From Thalassia testudinum (taxonomy: Eukaryota > Streptophyta > Magnoliopsida > Alismatales > Hydrocharitaceae), in the NCBI GenBank assembly GCA_037157565.1, contig JAZHRO010000056.1, positions 31,619,501 to 31,683,500 of the forward strand: 64,000 nt of DNA. The letters run 5' to 3'. The notes beneath the pieces were generated by a model. That model was not told the DNA's origin. It did not search any database and was given only the letters and a program-made list of their open reading frames with translations. Positions 20,964-33,310 of this stretch are shown in pieces (position 1 is the first letter of the stretch; each line of letters begins with the position of its first letter). Made by a program: the position numbers and the translations under genes.

Positions 20964-23900
20964 CGAGTTCTCATACGCGACATTATGTAGTTCTTCGATC
21001 TCGCTTAATTGCAACCAGTGGTGGATTCCAGCCTTCAAAAGATCTAGATTGCACTTCCGTACTGCCCCGTAGGCATTATGCTCCATTTCTACGTGGAGGT
21101 AACGTGTCTTCCCGTACATGAGTCTTATGGGAGACATGCTTAACTGGGTCTTATGGGAGATCCTATAGTCCCATAAGGCCTCCAGAAGGTGGGCAGACCA
21201 ATCCTTCCTATCAGGCCGAACAGTGACTTGGAGGATCTTCTTGATCTCCCTTTTTGATAGTTCAGCCAATCCATTAGTCTGGGGGTGGTAAGGATTCAAG
21301 ATACGATGCGACACCTCACACTTTTTCATCAGGGACTGGAAGTGCACATTCGCGATGTGGGTCCCTCCATCAGAGATGATAGCTTGTAGAATACCGAAAC
21401 GAGAAAAAATGTGTTGATGAATGAATTTAATCACAACTTTATGATCATTGGTTTGGGTTGGGATGGCTTTGATCCATTTGGACACGTAGTCCACGGCTAG
21501 GAGAATGTATTTGAAACCATTTGATTTTGGGAAGGGGTCCATAAAGTCAATCCCCCAAATGTCGAAGATTTTGAACACAAGAATCAGCTATAAAGGCATC
21601 ATGTCATGTTGGCTCATGTTACCTAAGGTTTGGCAATGAGTGCATGCCTTACAGTAGTCGTACATATCTTTGAAAATCGTGGGTCAATAGAATCCACACT
21701 AGAGGCCTTTTACTACAGTCTTGTGTCCAGAAAAGTGACCACAGCAAACCTAGTCATGGCAGAAGGATAAAATTCCATTGAACTCAGATTCCGGAACACA
21801 TCTTCTGATGATTTGATCAACACCGATGTGGAATAGATACGGCTCTTCCTAAACAAAGTATTTGGCATCTGAAAGTAATTTGTCTTTCTTGGCTTTTGGC
21901 CAATCAAATAGAATCTAATGTGATGCCAAAGAGTTCACCATATCAACATATCACGGAAGCTCCATTTCGATTGTCAGGAGGTGCTCATCCAGAAAGTGCA
22001 CTGTGATAGGTCCAGAAGGGTCTGAGTGAAAAAGGAAAATGGGATAAGTGGTCAGCTACTACATTCTACTTTCTCGCCTTGTCGCAAATTTCAAGATCAA
22101 ATTCTTACAACAGCAAGATCCAGTGAATTAATCTAGGCCTCGCATCCTTCTTCATGTCTAAGTGCCTCACTGTAGTATGATCTGAGTAAATGATGATGTG
22201 GTATCCCAAGAGGTATGATCCAAATTTCTCCAGGCCAAATACTACAGCAAGCGGCTCTTTCTCTGTAACAGTGTAATTACACTAAGCCTCGTCCAATGTC
22301 TTGCTGGCGTAGTATATGACTACTGGTTTCCCATCTATTTTCTGGCCCAGCACCTTACCTATTGCGTAGTTAGACACATCTCACATGATCTCAAAGGGTT
22401 GAGACCAGTCAGGAGATTGCAGGATTGGTGCTTGGGTGACTCAATCACGTAGGATCTGAAATGTGTGAATGCACTCACTCGATACCTCAAAAGGTGTGTC
22501 CTTTGAGAGGAGATTTGTCAAGGTGCATGTGATTTTAGAGAAATCAGGTATGAATCGACGATAAAATACAACATACCGCAGGAATGATCTAATGTCTTTG
22601 ATCTAGTTAGGAATGGGTAGTTTGGAAATCAAATTCACCTTAGCCTGGTCAACTTGGATTCCTCTCTCAGAGATAAGATGCCCTAGAACGATGCCTTTAG
22701 GAACCAAGAAGTGGCTGTTTTCCCAAGAGAGAACCAGGTTCACTTCAATGCATCTTTAAGGATTTGGACCAAATGTAGGAGGCACTCATCAAATGATTCA
22801 AAGAATACCAAGAAGTCGTCCATGAAGACCTCAAGGTAATTACCTACCATATCTGAGAATATGGCTAGCATGCACCGCTGAAAGGTGGTAGGTGGATTGT
22901 ATAGCCCGAATGGCATCCTACGGAATGCGTACGTACTATAGGGTTAGGTAAAGGTTGTCTTTTCATGATCCTCTGGATGAATTGCCACTTGATTATATCC
23001 GAAGTAACCATCCAAGAAACAAAAAAATCAATTTCCTGCAGTTTCTCAAGAATCTGGTCAATGAATGGAAGCGGGAAATGATCTTTGTTTGTGGAGGCAT
23101 TCAATTTCTAATAGTCTATGTAGACTCTCCATGAATTTGCAATGCGAGTTGGGATGGTCTCTCCGAATTTAGTCATTATAACAGTGAATCCTGCCTTCTT
23201 AGGCACAACCTAGATCGAGCTCACCCAGCGGCTATTAAAGATCGAGTAGATAATACCAGCATCTAACCACTTGATGATCTCTTTCTTCACGACCTCCTAT
23301 AGATTTGGATTAAGTCTTCTCTGCATCTCTCGAGATGGTCATGATCCCTCTTCAATGTAGATACGGTGTGTGCAATAGGAGGGACTGATACCAGTCAGAT
23401 CATCGAGAGCCCATCCGATGGCTCTCCGATGCTGCTGGAGAACAGAAATCAACTTTGTTTCCTGATCAAATGTGAGTCAAGAATTGATAATCACTAAAAA
23501 TGTTTGATTGGAACCCAAGAATGCATACTTCAAATGATCTAGGAGGGGTTTCAACTCCATAACTGGGTTATCAGTAGCAAGCTGTGATTCGAGATGGGCC
23601 TCAGAAGGTAAAGTGAAAGCTAAGGGTGAATCTAGATTAGGTCTAGTCTCCTCTATCTATAGGTCAAAGTTTTCTTGGGGCTGAGGATCAGAAATAATTA
23701 GGTCTTCCTTTGCAAGTGGTTCCTCAACCATAGAATTATTGTCACATACTTCCTCAATTACCCCACAGTTTATTCCTTTCTGGGCCTTGAAGATATCAAT
23801 CTTTAATGTCTAATTCCCAAATTTTTACTCGATCGGGCCCTCTTTGCAATTGATATTTGCCTTAGCCGTGGCTAGGAATGGTCTCCCTAAAATGATCAAT

Positions 23901-25096
23901 GTGTTCCTTAGATTTTCAGGAGCATCCATGTCTAACACAATGAAGTCCACAGGAAAATAGAAATCACTGATCCATACCAGAACATCCTTGAGAATTCCTT
24001 TAGGTGCCTTTCTTAGATTTTCAGGAGTCTCCATGTCTAACACAATGAAGTCCATAGGAAAATAGAAATCACCGGTCCATACCAGAACATCCTTGAGAAT
24101 TCCTCTAAGTGACTTGATTGATCAGTCTGCTAACTGCAAGGTCACCTCAGTCAATTTAAGCTCAGTTTTGTCGAAATGGTCTAGTAGGGATGTAGGTATC
24201 AAGTTTATGGAGGCTCCAAAGTCCAATAATGCTTGATCAAATTCTAAATCACCGATTTTGCAGGAGATCAAAGGGGTGCCAGGATCTTTTGCTTTTTATG
24301 GGAGCTTGCTCAAAATGGTCAAGCTAACTTGCTCAGACAATATTATCGGACACCCATCTTTACTTCGCGACTTATGCTTAGGTGTACACAAATCCTTCAG
24401 AAATCTCACGTATGCTGGTATGTGGTGGATCGCATCCATCAAGGGGATGTTTATCTAGACTTGCTCAAAGAGCTTGACCAGATCTTCCTCAACTGCCATT
24501 AGTTTGGGTTTCCTCTTTCCTTTAGACAAGGCCTCAGGAAATGGAACCTCTATAGGCTCCTCTAGGATTGGTTCAGGTTCTGGATCTAGGATAGGGGTGT
24601 CCTGGATAACCAACCTAAGGCTAGGCTCTGAACTACTAGGCTGAGAGTGGCTCGGATAAGCTGGATCCTGAGTTGATTTGCCACTGCGGGTGGTAATGGA
24701 ATTTAGTCCTGCCTGGTTTTGGTTCGGAGTTGGCAGAAGTGGTGGTTGCTCTTGGTATCCTAAGTATGATGTCAAAGCTCCATCCCATCAGGTGATGGAA
24801 CAGAAGAAGCCTGGTAAACAAAGTGTGCTTAGCTCTGATTCAGGTTCATAACGCACCACTAGTTCGGCACATTACTCGAATTTCGTAGGGGTTGAGATGG
24901 AAGTATACCAGGCTGGCAAGCATTTGCCATCTGTGCGAGTTGATTCTGAACCTCTGTGATCTCATCTTTATGTTGTTTCTGCATAGCCGCATTGGTCTTT
25001 TGGATGTTAGCTAGGGTTTGTAGGATAAGAGTCATTTGATCTTCCCTTGATGGCTTGGATTGATAATTTGGATTAGGTCTAAGCTGAATAGGTTGG
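20964..25096 (-). pseudogene. Element B: decayed gag-pol (gag end to integrase core)
   Basis: Read on the minus strand from 25096 down. The gag end is near 24455-24775 (ITTRSGKS, then a PFPEALSKGKRKPKL stretch and LVKLFEQV). The protease region is near 23825-24250 ([16 protein letters not shown]). RT lies near 22750-23450 ([16 protein letters not shown]) and RNase H near 22050-22500. The zinc-binding and core integrase lie at 20964-21900. The integrase core at 20964-21578 is open and keeps [13 protein letters not shown] and a glutamate 36 residues after the second aspartate (DX35E). RT and RNase H are broken by several frameshifts and stops. A 105-bp tandem duplication sits in the protease. 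The last codons before 20964 continue at 11117 across element E. No functional protein can result. The assignment to Athila is clear from the order protease-RT-RNase H-integrase and from sequence likeness to M. Confidence 0.88.
23907..24116 (-). repeat. 105-bp tandem duplication in B protease
   Basis: Two direct copies start at 23907 and 24012 (both begin CTTAGATTTTCAGGAG). The 105-bp period is 35 codons, so the reading frame is kept. The duplicated peptide contains KGILKDVLVWISDFYFP and VLDM. Confidence 0.85.
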
Positions 25097-25900
25097 TGTT
25101 GAAGTGGAAAATCTACGGAAAAAGATTGAGTTTGGAAAACCCATCATTGTAGCGTAATTTACGAGAAAATCCATTAACAAATAATTTTAACCAAAACTCG
25201 AAAGGAATTCCAGGTCGAACATAGGGAGGCAGATGTTTGATCAAAAATCATGTTTGATTCATTGCCACAAAGCATATTAGCTGGTTGAATTGAATCTACA
25301 CTAGCTATCCACTTAGAGAATAAAGAATAAAAGAGAAAAAGAATAATACAAATAAAGACAAAATAGACAGAGAATGAATAGGCATTTCATAATCTTTGAA
25401 TCGAGTTCATTACATCTAATGACTACATTAGAAAGTAGGAAATCTATACTAGAAAGCAATAAAAGAGAAGGTGGAGAGAGGTTATCCTCCTCGACGGCTA
25501 CTTGGAGGATGAGCTGCGTTGACGGAGCACTAGAATGAAGGCGGTGAGATGCGAGAAGAAGGAGAACGGAGATGGACGATGAAGGACGGGGTAGGGCGAT
25601 GTCGCAACAGGATCCGCTTCTCGAACAGTGATGAGAAGACAACTGCGGGTGCTCCACAAATAGGGATGAGAAGGTGGACAAATTCTAATTTTAACTCTAA
25701 TGGAGTATCCCGGGTTTGGGACAAGCTCTTAGAGCTTTAGAGGGGGTGAGAGAAGAGAGGAAGGGATGAGAATTTCGAGTGGTAGGGGTCTCCATTAATA
25801 GTTGTAGGGATTAAGGGAAAAATTGACATTTCAAGCTTAAAACATCAAATAAGGTGGTCTTTAGTGACGAATTTAAGCATCACTAAACCCATAACATAGG
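25097..25900 (-). repeat. Element G: 3' LTR, left part
   Basis: Starts TGTTGAAGTGGAAAATC, like the 5' LTR start at 40667. It carries the end motif CAGGTCGAACATAGGGAGGC near 25210. It is followed by element F; the sequence before (...CACTAAACCCATAACATAGG) and after F aligns without a gap with 41440-41470. Confidence 0.85.
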
Positions 25901-28034
25901 TGACAGATAGTGGTTCTTGTGCATGATTTGAAAATAAAGATCCCGTCATAGTATAGTGCGCAAAAATGCCCGTCAAAAATAACTTATAAAATAGTGAGAC
26001 TTGAGTTCCGGTCGTTCATCTCTGGGAGGCGTTTAGAAAATGTGGATTTGAATTTGAACTAGCTTGCTCTACTTATTCAAAAATGCATTCTAGTTTACAA
26101 TAATTCGTATTGATGCACGACATGCTTAGTTGCAAAAGAATACAAATTTCGTGCATGCAACTTTAATTAGAAGGAAATATGTCAATCAACTCATGGTGAT
26201 TTTCACACATGGACATAGAGATATATAAAAGATGATTTCATTGATTGCATCATGGTGGCTACAGAGTGAAGCTCGCAAAAAGCTTGTACAGGAAAGCTTG
26301 AAAGCAATAAACTAGCTAACCGAAAACGATTGCATACAAGAACCTATGGGGGGATTATGCATACATCATTGGGGAAGAATATGGAGCTACACTACTAAGC
26401 AATAATAAAGAATTAATCTATGAAGAACTACTCTACTTATCTGGCTAATAGAATGAAGGGCATTCAGAGGTAGCTCTGATGGCCTTTGACTTGGTTGAGA
26501 GGAGGGACAACCAATGGTGCTTAGGCCAACCCTTGGAGAGAGGTTGGAGGTGATCTAGGCCTGGCATGAAGGTGATGGAGATTCCATGTCGTGCTTGTGG
26601 AGATGGAGGTGGAGTAATGGAGGTGGAATGAAGCCAAGAGACCAAGATGTACCAAATGGCCACCCCTTAGGTCTTTTTATAGACCTAAGGGAAGCTCTCT
26701 AGAGAGTTATGGAATTCTCTAGAGAGGCCTATGGTGGGAGCTCGTGGGAGAGGGAGAGAGTGGATGGATGGGTGCTTTTTAGATCCACATTTGGTGATCT
26801 AAAAGTTGAATGCATCATGGTTGCTATTTTTAGCAACCAAGGAAACAACAAATGGTAGAGAGCTTCAGAGAACTCTAGGCTAGGTATTTTCATGTGGATG
26901 GTGTGTGTGGGTCAAAACCTAGGTGTCTAGGTTGATTAGGTTAGGTTATAGTGAGTTTAGGTTAATATAGGTCTCAAATTAGGGTTGCAAACCCTAATTT
27001 ACTAAGGTAAAAATACAATTAAACTTGATACAAGTTTAATTGGGTGTGTGAAAACCTAATTGAGAGTAAAACAACTCAATTAATTCAGGTCTAGGTCAAT
27101 TGGACTCTCACTGAGCGCAATTAAATAGTATGTGCTAAGATCAGGGCTCAATTGGACTCAATGCATCCAATTGAATATGCTGATGGAATTGACTAAGATC
27201 CAAGTCAATTAGGTTTAGTGATGACCTAATTAGGTCCTTAGGGAGGTCTAGAGGTGATGTACTAGGGTTAGGGCACCTTAATTTAGGTTCCTATGGCGTT
27301 GGAATTGGGTTTAGTGACCTAGGAATTCAAGATCAAGCTTGAATTCAGAAAAAAGAACTAGAGAGCAGTTCCAAACATCTAATAATAGTGTCAGATGTCT
27401 TACTATGAAAAATCAGAAGTCCAGACTTGTTGTCTGGAAATCCAATCAGAGTCAGGGAAGAATTAAGGTTCTGTCTGTAGAAATTGGACGTCTAACCAAG
27501 TGTCTGGTTGTCTTAAAATGCTGCAGAAGTGGGTTTTAGGTGCGCGGCTTGTGGTTAAGGGTTCTGGATGTCCTGTAACTCATCTGGATGCCCAAATAGA
27601 GGCTGGAAATAGGGTTTTAGGGCTTCCTAGGGTACAGTGACCTAATCTAAGGGTAGCTAAGGCTTGGGGAAGCTTCTAGGCTGGACCTATGTTCTTCATA
27701 ATTTACTGCTTTATTCCTGCTTAATAGAATAGTATACCTCAACCCCTTACATAATTGTCTACTACATCTTATTTTAAGTCTTCTGCTCCACCTCTGCTGC
27801 AACTCTGGCTTCAGGTCCAACTTCAGATCCAGTCTCAGATCCAACTCCGAAGCTTTTTATTTCCTGCAATTTATATAATGCACCTAATTAGTATATTATA
27901 GCATTATTCTATGAATAGCTATAGGAGGAATAGTAAAGATGCAAATAATGCTTATGCTTGCATGAACTACCCTAACTGATGCTAAGTCCTAGCCTAATTT
28001 AGGTCAATTAAGACCTATGATTGCTGCACAATCA
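25901..28034 (-). repeat. Element F: 3' LTR
   Basis: 2134 bp, from TGACAGATAG to ...GCACAATCA. The minus-strand tip is TGATTGTGCAGCAATC, a hairpin. A TATA within an inverted repeat lies at 26664-26691. Confidence 0.9.
26664..26691 (-). promoter_or_regulatory. TATA box inside an inverted repeat (F 3' LTR)
   Basis: Arms CCCTTAGGTCT / AGACCTAAGGG with loop TTTTAT, identical to those in F1 and the F 5' LTR. Confidence 0.65.
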
Positions 28035-28068
28035 TATCCCATGCCTAAATCTTGCTAGTCCCTAGCAA
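28035..28068 (-). other. Element F: PPT and pre-PPT hairpin
   Basis: On the minus strand TTGCTAGGGACTAGCAA is followed by GATTTAGGCATGGGATA against the LTR. Confidence 0.75.
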
Positions 28069-30033
28069 ATGCAAAACTAAATTATTCACAGAAGGGTCCC
28101 TAAGGGATTGATTATTTTATCAAGTGTATGCCTAGAAAATTTTCTCCTTTTTATTTTCATCCTATGTTCTAGAAATCCAAACAGATATGAAAGTGCAGCT
28201 ACGTAGCTTTTGCAACGGATTCGAGTGAAAGGCCTGATTCACCTCTAAAGCCTGTACTTGACCCCTAGTAAAGTTCTAGTGGGATAGGCGGCCCTCGGGA
28301 TATTCAAGATATTCTATGAATTCCACCCCAGCTTTAAGCTTGGGTAGAGAGTGTTTGAGCGATACGGGTGTTTATTTGGTGGCTTACTCTCACTTGGTGC
28401 TACATAGAGATTAGTACTTCAGAATCTAGATTCCCGAATTATCAAGTAACTCAACTAAGAGAAAGATGAGAAAAACTATGCTCCCTTCTGATTCCTTTGT
28501 ATTCATTCTCTCTTTCTCTCTCTCTCTCTCTTTTAGAGCTCACAATCTCACCAGATTCTCACGTATGATTCATATTTAGTGGTCTCACTTGACATTAACA
28601 CTTTAATTGAGTTCTCATAACCTTAACACTAAGTCAGAATTCCTCAACAAGTATTCGGGTGGTCAAAAACATAGAAAGATAGGTTAAGGCCATATTTAGT
28701 GAATCTCAAAGTTATTTGGTGGTATTGCCTGAATGCAACTGAAATAAACACTAAATATTCACACACTTTTTTTCTTGCTTTTTTTTTTTTTGTAAATTTT
28801 TTTCTTTTTTTTATTTTTTTTTATTTTTTTATTTTTTCTTTTTTTTTATGTATAATATTTTTTAACACAACACAAGCTAGCACACATTCATGAACTTTAT
28901 TGAGGAGGCATTATTAGGGATTGGTGGTACTCAAGAGACATTGGGTGGCTTATTTGGTGGAAGTGATTGTTCACAGCACCGGGAGTGATGGGTAGGATAA
29001 TGTATTTCTGACTTCAATACTCTCATTCAGCAGAGGATTCCGTGAAGAATGGTCGTAACCATCCATCTTAGCCCTAGTTTTATGAAAACTCGCTCTTCAC
29101 ATCTTTGCCTTATTTGGTGGCTCTAAATATTTTTCACAAAAATTGTATACGCAGGAACCAAGAGTGAAAACTATGCCTAATCTCTGAGTATCATCACCAA
29201 ATTATCTAGGATTCCGGATTCATTGCACTAATCTTAGAGCACTAGTACACTCTACTCTCATCTCACACTATTTGGTGGATTTTTGGAGGAAAATCTGCCT
29301 TGCTCCCAAAACATTGTCCAAGGGTTCAGGAAGAGAAGCACTACTTCTTATCGACAGACTAATGACATTTATCAACCTTCACTGTGAATCCATTGTAAAT
29401 TCTACATGTGTGTGAAAAATTATATTAGATTCTAGATTACAGGAATCAACTAGAGGATAAAATCCCTAATTCATTCTCTTAAAAAGATAATCTTACTCAT
29501 GGATGCACTATGTATATATGCTATAAACAAGTAACCTCTTATATTTGTACTTCATGAAATTTCCCTTATCAGGTTACATTCAGCTTGACGCTAAATTTAG
29601 AACAAGAGGTGAGCGGATGAGTCGGAAATGGCTATTGTAGATGACTTTTAGCTTCAATGCGAACATTGGAGGTGGAGTCAGTTGTTCTTTTATTTAGGGT
29701 CCTAATGTACTTTTGACATGCAGCTCCAGGGTTTTCCTAAATGTTGGCATAAAAATTTTTAGTTTTTTCGTATCTACCCCCCATGCCTAAGTTCTTGCAT
29801 GTCCTCATACATGAATATAAAAGAAAATACATACAACAGGGAGTAAATGGGTAGAAATCACCTGGAATTGCTCCTAAAATTTTAACGTTTAGCATGAGCT
29901 AACCTAACAGTATGCAATAAGGTAAAAGAAAATATGCTAAAAGAAAAATATGCTATGTATAAAAATGGTATGTATAGGTGATGGATGAATGTGGGGTAGA
30001 TGCTGAGTTTAACGCCTCTATCTGGGAAAAAAC
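28069..30033 (-). other. Element F: 3' untranslated region
   Basis: No gene is seen. It has at least five TATTTGGTGG words between 28371 and 29275 (plus-strand reading), a T-rich run at 28769-28862, and an internal PPT-like module with GAGGACATGCAAG and CTTAGGCATGGGGGG (minus) at 29775-29813. The CCATGG array of E, B, H and M is not found here. Confidence 0.65.
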
Positions 30034-31656
30034 TCAATCAAATGTATCAGTTCTTTCATAAGAGCTGATCAAGATTAAGAGAAAGATGTGCTCATATGCT
30101 CCCAGAATCAGTGGCCCGAAGATGCAAACCAGTTGATTGTGCACCCCTACTCCAAAAATTCTAGCTATAAGAAGGTGTGGAGTAGTGGTGGAGAATAGAG
30201 GATAATTAAAGGGGGGATCATGATGTTGATTTAGCTGATTTATCATGTCCCACAATTCAGCAGGAAGTTGCTGAGGGAGTAGATCAAAATGTATCTCAGA
30301 ACTAGAATCTGAGTCATAGGGATCCTCATAACGATAATTGACATCAAAGATCATGCCCTCTCTAGGCTCTAGGTCATATGGGGGTATCTGTGAAAGTAGA
30401 AGATCAGTGGGGATGTCACTGAAATCCTTGTCGGAAATTATTTCATCCTCATCAGTACTCATCTCTGATTCATCGGAAGCTATCTCTTCAGGCTCGGAGT
30501 TGAGCCATCCATTAGATTGACTAGGATGGTAGGTGCATCCCCAACTCATTCTACTCAAAGCTTCACCCTCGTATGTGTTGGGCTCCTTAGTAATTCCTGC
30601 CTCAGGTAGCATATTTATTTCTTCAGTCAAGTCATCCATAGCTACTTCTGGTCTTTGGATGTCAAGATCAGGGATAGAAAGTGTCATCTCAGAATCTCTA
30701 GCATCCACATTAGGGATGCAGGTGAAAGAAGAAGAGTGCAAATCAGAAGATGTTGGCCTTAGCATAGGTTCACCTACAATGGGAAGTGGCCTAGACTGAT
30801 CAGTAGTGTCACATGTAATGTTTGCCTCAAGATCCATATCCACAAATGGATCTACTTCCCTTTTCATGGTTGGGTTATCTAACCCAAGAGGTATCTCTAG
30901 GGATTCAGGATAATCCGATTGTGGCTCAATCCTTGAGATATCAGTCCTTTCCTCCTTAATTTCATGAATGGAGTTCTCAGACAAACCCATTCTGAGTATT
31001 TCCTGCTCCTGTCTCATATCCAAGCTGGATTCTTCTTCCCCTGAATTATCTTTCGGCATCTGCTCCCAAGAATCTCTTGTGTGTCCTTCCGACGTAGTCA
31101 TTTCAGATTCTTCGAGGTCTTTAAGGCTATTTTCCACTTGATATCTCAGAAGCAGTAGTTCTTGAGTTTCCCGATTTTGTCCAATTAGCCTTGTTATCCC
31201 TGTTGTTCCCTGAAAGAGCTCCATCACAGCTTGTTGATACGGAATCCAGCTTTGTCTTTTGTTCGGCTAAGTGATAGCCTTCTCCTTAGCACTAGCTACA
31301 ACTCTCTGTATTCTATAATGCCGTCGCATATGCACTGGTAGTTCTTTAGGGGTTCTGGGAGGTAAATCAGGTCTATGCATATTCCATGTGTGAGAAGCAG
31401 GAGTGTGAAATCCATACCCTTGGTTATAAGATGCGGTCCTTTGAGGGACCGACTGGTATGGGTCATAATATCTAGGGTCAAAATATGGGTTAACCATTTC
31501 AATAACCCAAGGAGAAGGATCAGGCAAAGCAAAAAGTCTTCGCCACCTTGGGTTTTGATCCCAAGGTTGAGTTGATTTAATGACCCAGGCTCTCAGATAA
31601 ACTCGTGGGTCCAGCTCTTCTAGATTCTGATTAGGTCCAGATCCAAGGTTAGCCAT
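30034..31656 (-). pseudogene. Element F: acidic ORF split by one TAG
   Basis: Two minus-strand frames, 31267-31656 (129 codons) and 30034-31227 (397 codons), lie in the same phase. Only a TAG codon at 31267-31269 and 12 further codons stand between them. The first part begins MANLGSGPNQNLEELDPRVY and is rich in W, P, R and Y. The second is strongly acidic and serine-rich (SDESEMSTDEDEIISDKDF). The last 55 residues are hydrophobic (LLIARIFGVGV, then LVCIFGPLILG and IFLLILIS), like a membrane tail. I recognise no known domain, and it occupies the place of gag-pol. The build (charged start, acidic middle, hydrophobic tail) matches the E ORF, though no residue-level likeness is clear. The TAG may be a CAG-to-TAG mutation or, less likely, a readthrough codon. 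Confidence 0.55.
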
Positions 31657-33290
31657 TGCAGCTAAGCGAGTGGAAGAAAAAGGTAGGGGAGAAGTTGGTC
31701 TTGGCGAAGTGATGAATCGCCTCTGCCTCCTTGGGATTGACTCCTAAGATCCAACCAATTGAGGTTTTAGTGGCCTCCTTCCTTACATACACCAACCAAC
31801 CCCTAGGTTGATGCAGCCAACCAAATAAGGCTAAGACCCTGTCAATCAGATGGTCCTTATGATTAGATCACCAGATCTTTCATTTTAAGTTCTAATTCCT
31901 GAAAAAAAATTCATCATTCAACCAACTAAAAGTAATTCCTGCCTCCCAAGCTAACCCAGCCAATCTAGTTATGAGGGGACTAAGGGGAAGGTTCTTCATT
32001 TGGCTTACGCCTCCAACTCCGTTGACCCCCAAGCCGTGATCGTTTGACACTACCTCGCAAACTTAGTTACCAGGTTTGGCAACAATGGTTGAAACCACCC
32101 AGTTGTACAACAACGAATTCAGGTTTATTTCATGTTTTAAAAATAATTTTAACCCATTTTTCTTCTTCAATGGGGTTTATGGTGAGTGGTCCACAAGGTA
32201 ACTAAGCTCACCGACTAAACCTTATACATTATCAAGTCTAGTCTAGCCCAAATGTATGGTCTCTAGAGTGTAACCCTAAAGGTGTAACCTAGGGTTCATG
32301 CAATTCTAGGGTTTTTTTTCTTTTTTATAAAAAACCATGAAATAAGAACAATTATCTGATAAAAACTGGTATCAGAATAAGTTGAAATTTGGTAAGTAGA
32401 TTCTTTTTTCAATTATATTTTCAAAGAATATTTTTTTGTAATTGTTGCTATTGCAATCGAATTTATAGAGATTTTTAAACATCAGGGGGCTGGATCTAGA
32501 ATTTGGACCCTTGGTCGATTTTCTACTTTGAAATAGTACTAAATGATCTTCAAAAATTTGAAAAAAATGTGAAACTTAAAGCCAATGAGATCATCTTTCA
32601 AACCCCACCATTTTTAGTCAAAACAGATTCACGAATTGCTCGAAATTGATTTTTGAATTTTGAAAAATTTTAAATATGGGTCAGTTTGACCCCCTTGCAC
32701 TTCGTGAATTTTTAAAAATTTTCTACTTTAAATTTCTTCAAATGAATGGTGTAGTTTGAAATATGGTTTGGAAGTGAAAGTATAGCCTGAATTTCATAAT
32801 TTTTGACTCATTAATTTTTTGGCAATTGAATTTTTAAATCAGAATTTGAAATCTAGCCGAAAATCAGAGAATGGTGGGAAAGCTTTTAAAAGGTGTTTGA
32901 ATACAAAATTCAAACTTTCTACCAAAATGATTTTTTCTTCAAAAACTTTTGAATTTTTTTTTGAAGGGAAAAGATTTTTTTTCAAAATTTTTTTTCTTTT
33001 TTTTTTCAAGCACTAACCTAAGATTCAAATGGAGACCTAATCTAACTGCCAAGATTCTTTTTTTCATGAAAATAAGTAGGCTTTTTCTTCAAATGAAATT
33101 GTTAGAAGGATATCTAACCTAGGGTTCGAGAAAGGGAAATCCTAATCTAAGAGGAGATGTGCACCTGATGATTTTTCTGCACCCGATGTATGCACAGATC
33201 CCATTTTTCCTACTTTCCTACACATCCAACAAACAAGGAGAGGAACATTTGTCACTAAAAGCTCAAAGGATCGAAATCAATTTCGTTGCC
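31657..33290 (-). other. Element F: leader
   Basis: A/T-rich, without a gene. About 31978-32060 resembles the leader of G at 39650-39730 (shared words AGAACCTTC, and CGATCGTTTGA-type words in plus reading), so F and G share one leader lineage, distinct from A and E. Confidence 0.55.
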
Positions 33291-33308
33291 TCCCCGACAA
33301 CGGCACCA
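33291..33308 (-). other. Element F: primer-binding site
   Basis: The reverse complement TGGTGCCGTTGTCGGGGA differs from the tRNA-Asp PBS at two C-to-T positions. It lies 2 nt inside the 5' LTR. Confidence 0.85.
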
Positions 33309-33310
33309 TT

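Larger units (their letters stand above)
4339..25096 (-). mobile_element. Element B: decayed autonomous Athila-group LTR retrotransposon (interrupted)
   Basis: B is read on the minus strand. Its pieces are 4339-7741, 10075-11117 and 20964-25096. They are separated by solo LTR F1 (7742-10074) and element E (11118-20963), and the element is cut at 25097 by element G. Joining the pieces restores the order 3' LTR, PPT, 3' UTR, integrase, RNase H, RT, protease, gag. The gag start, PBS and 5' LTR are not in the window and should lie beyond G. The 5 bp left of the LTR are ATCAC. Many stops and frameshifts show that B is old and inactive. Confidence 0.85.
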
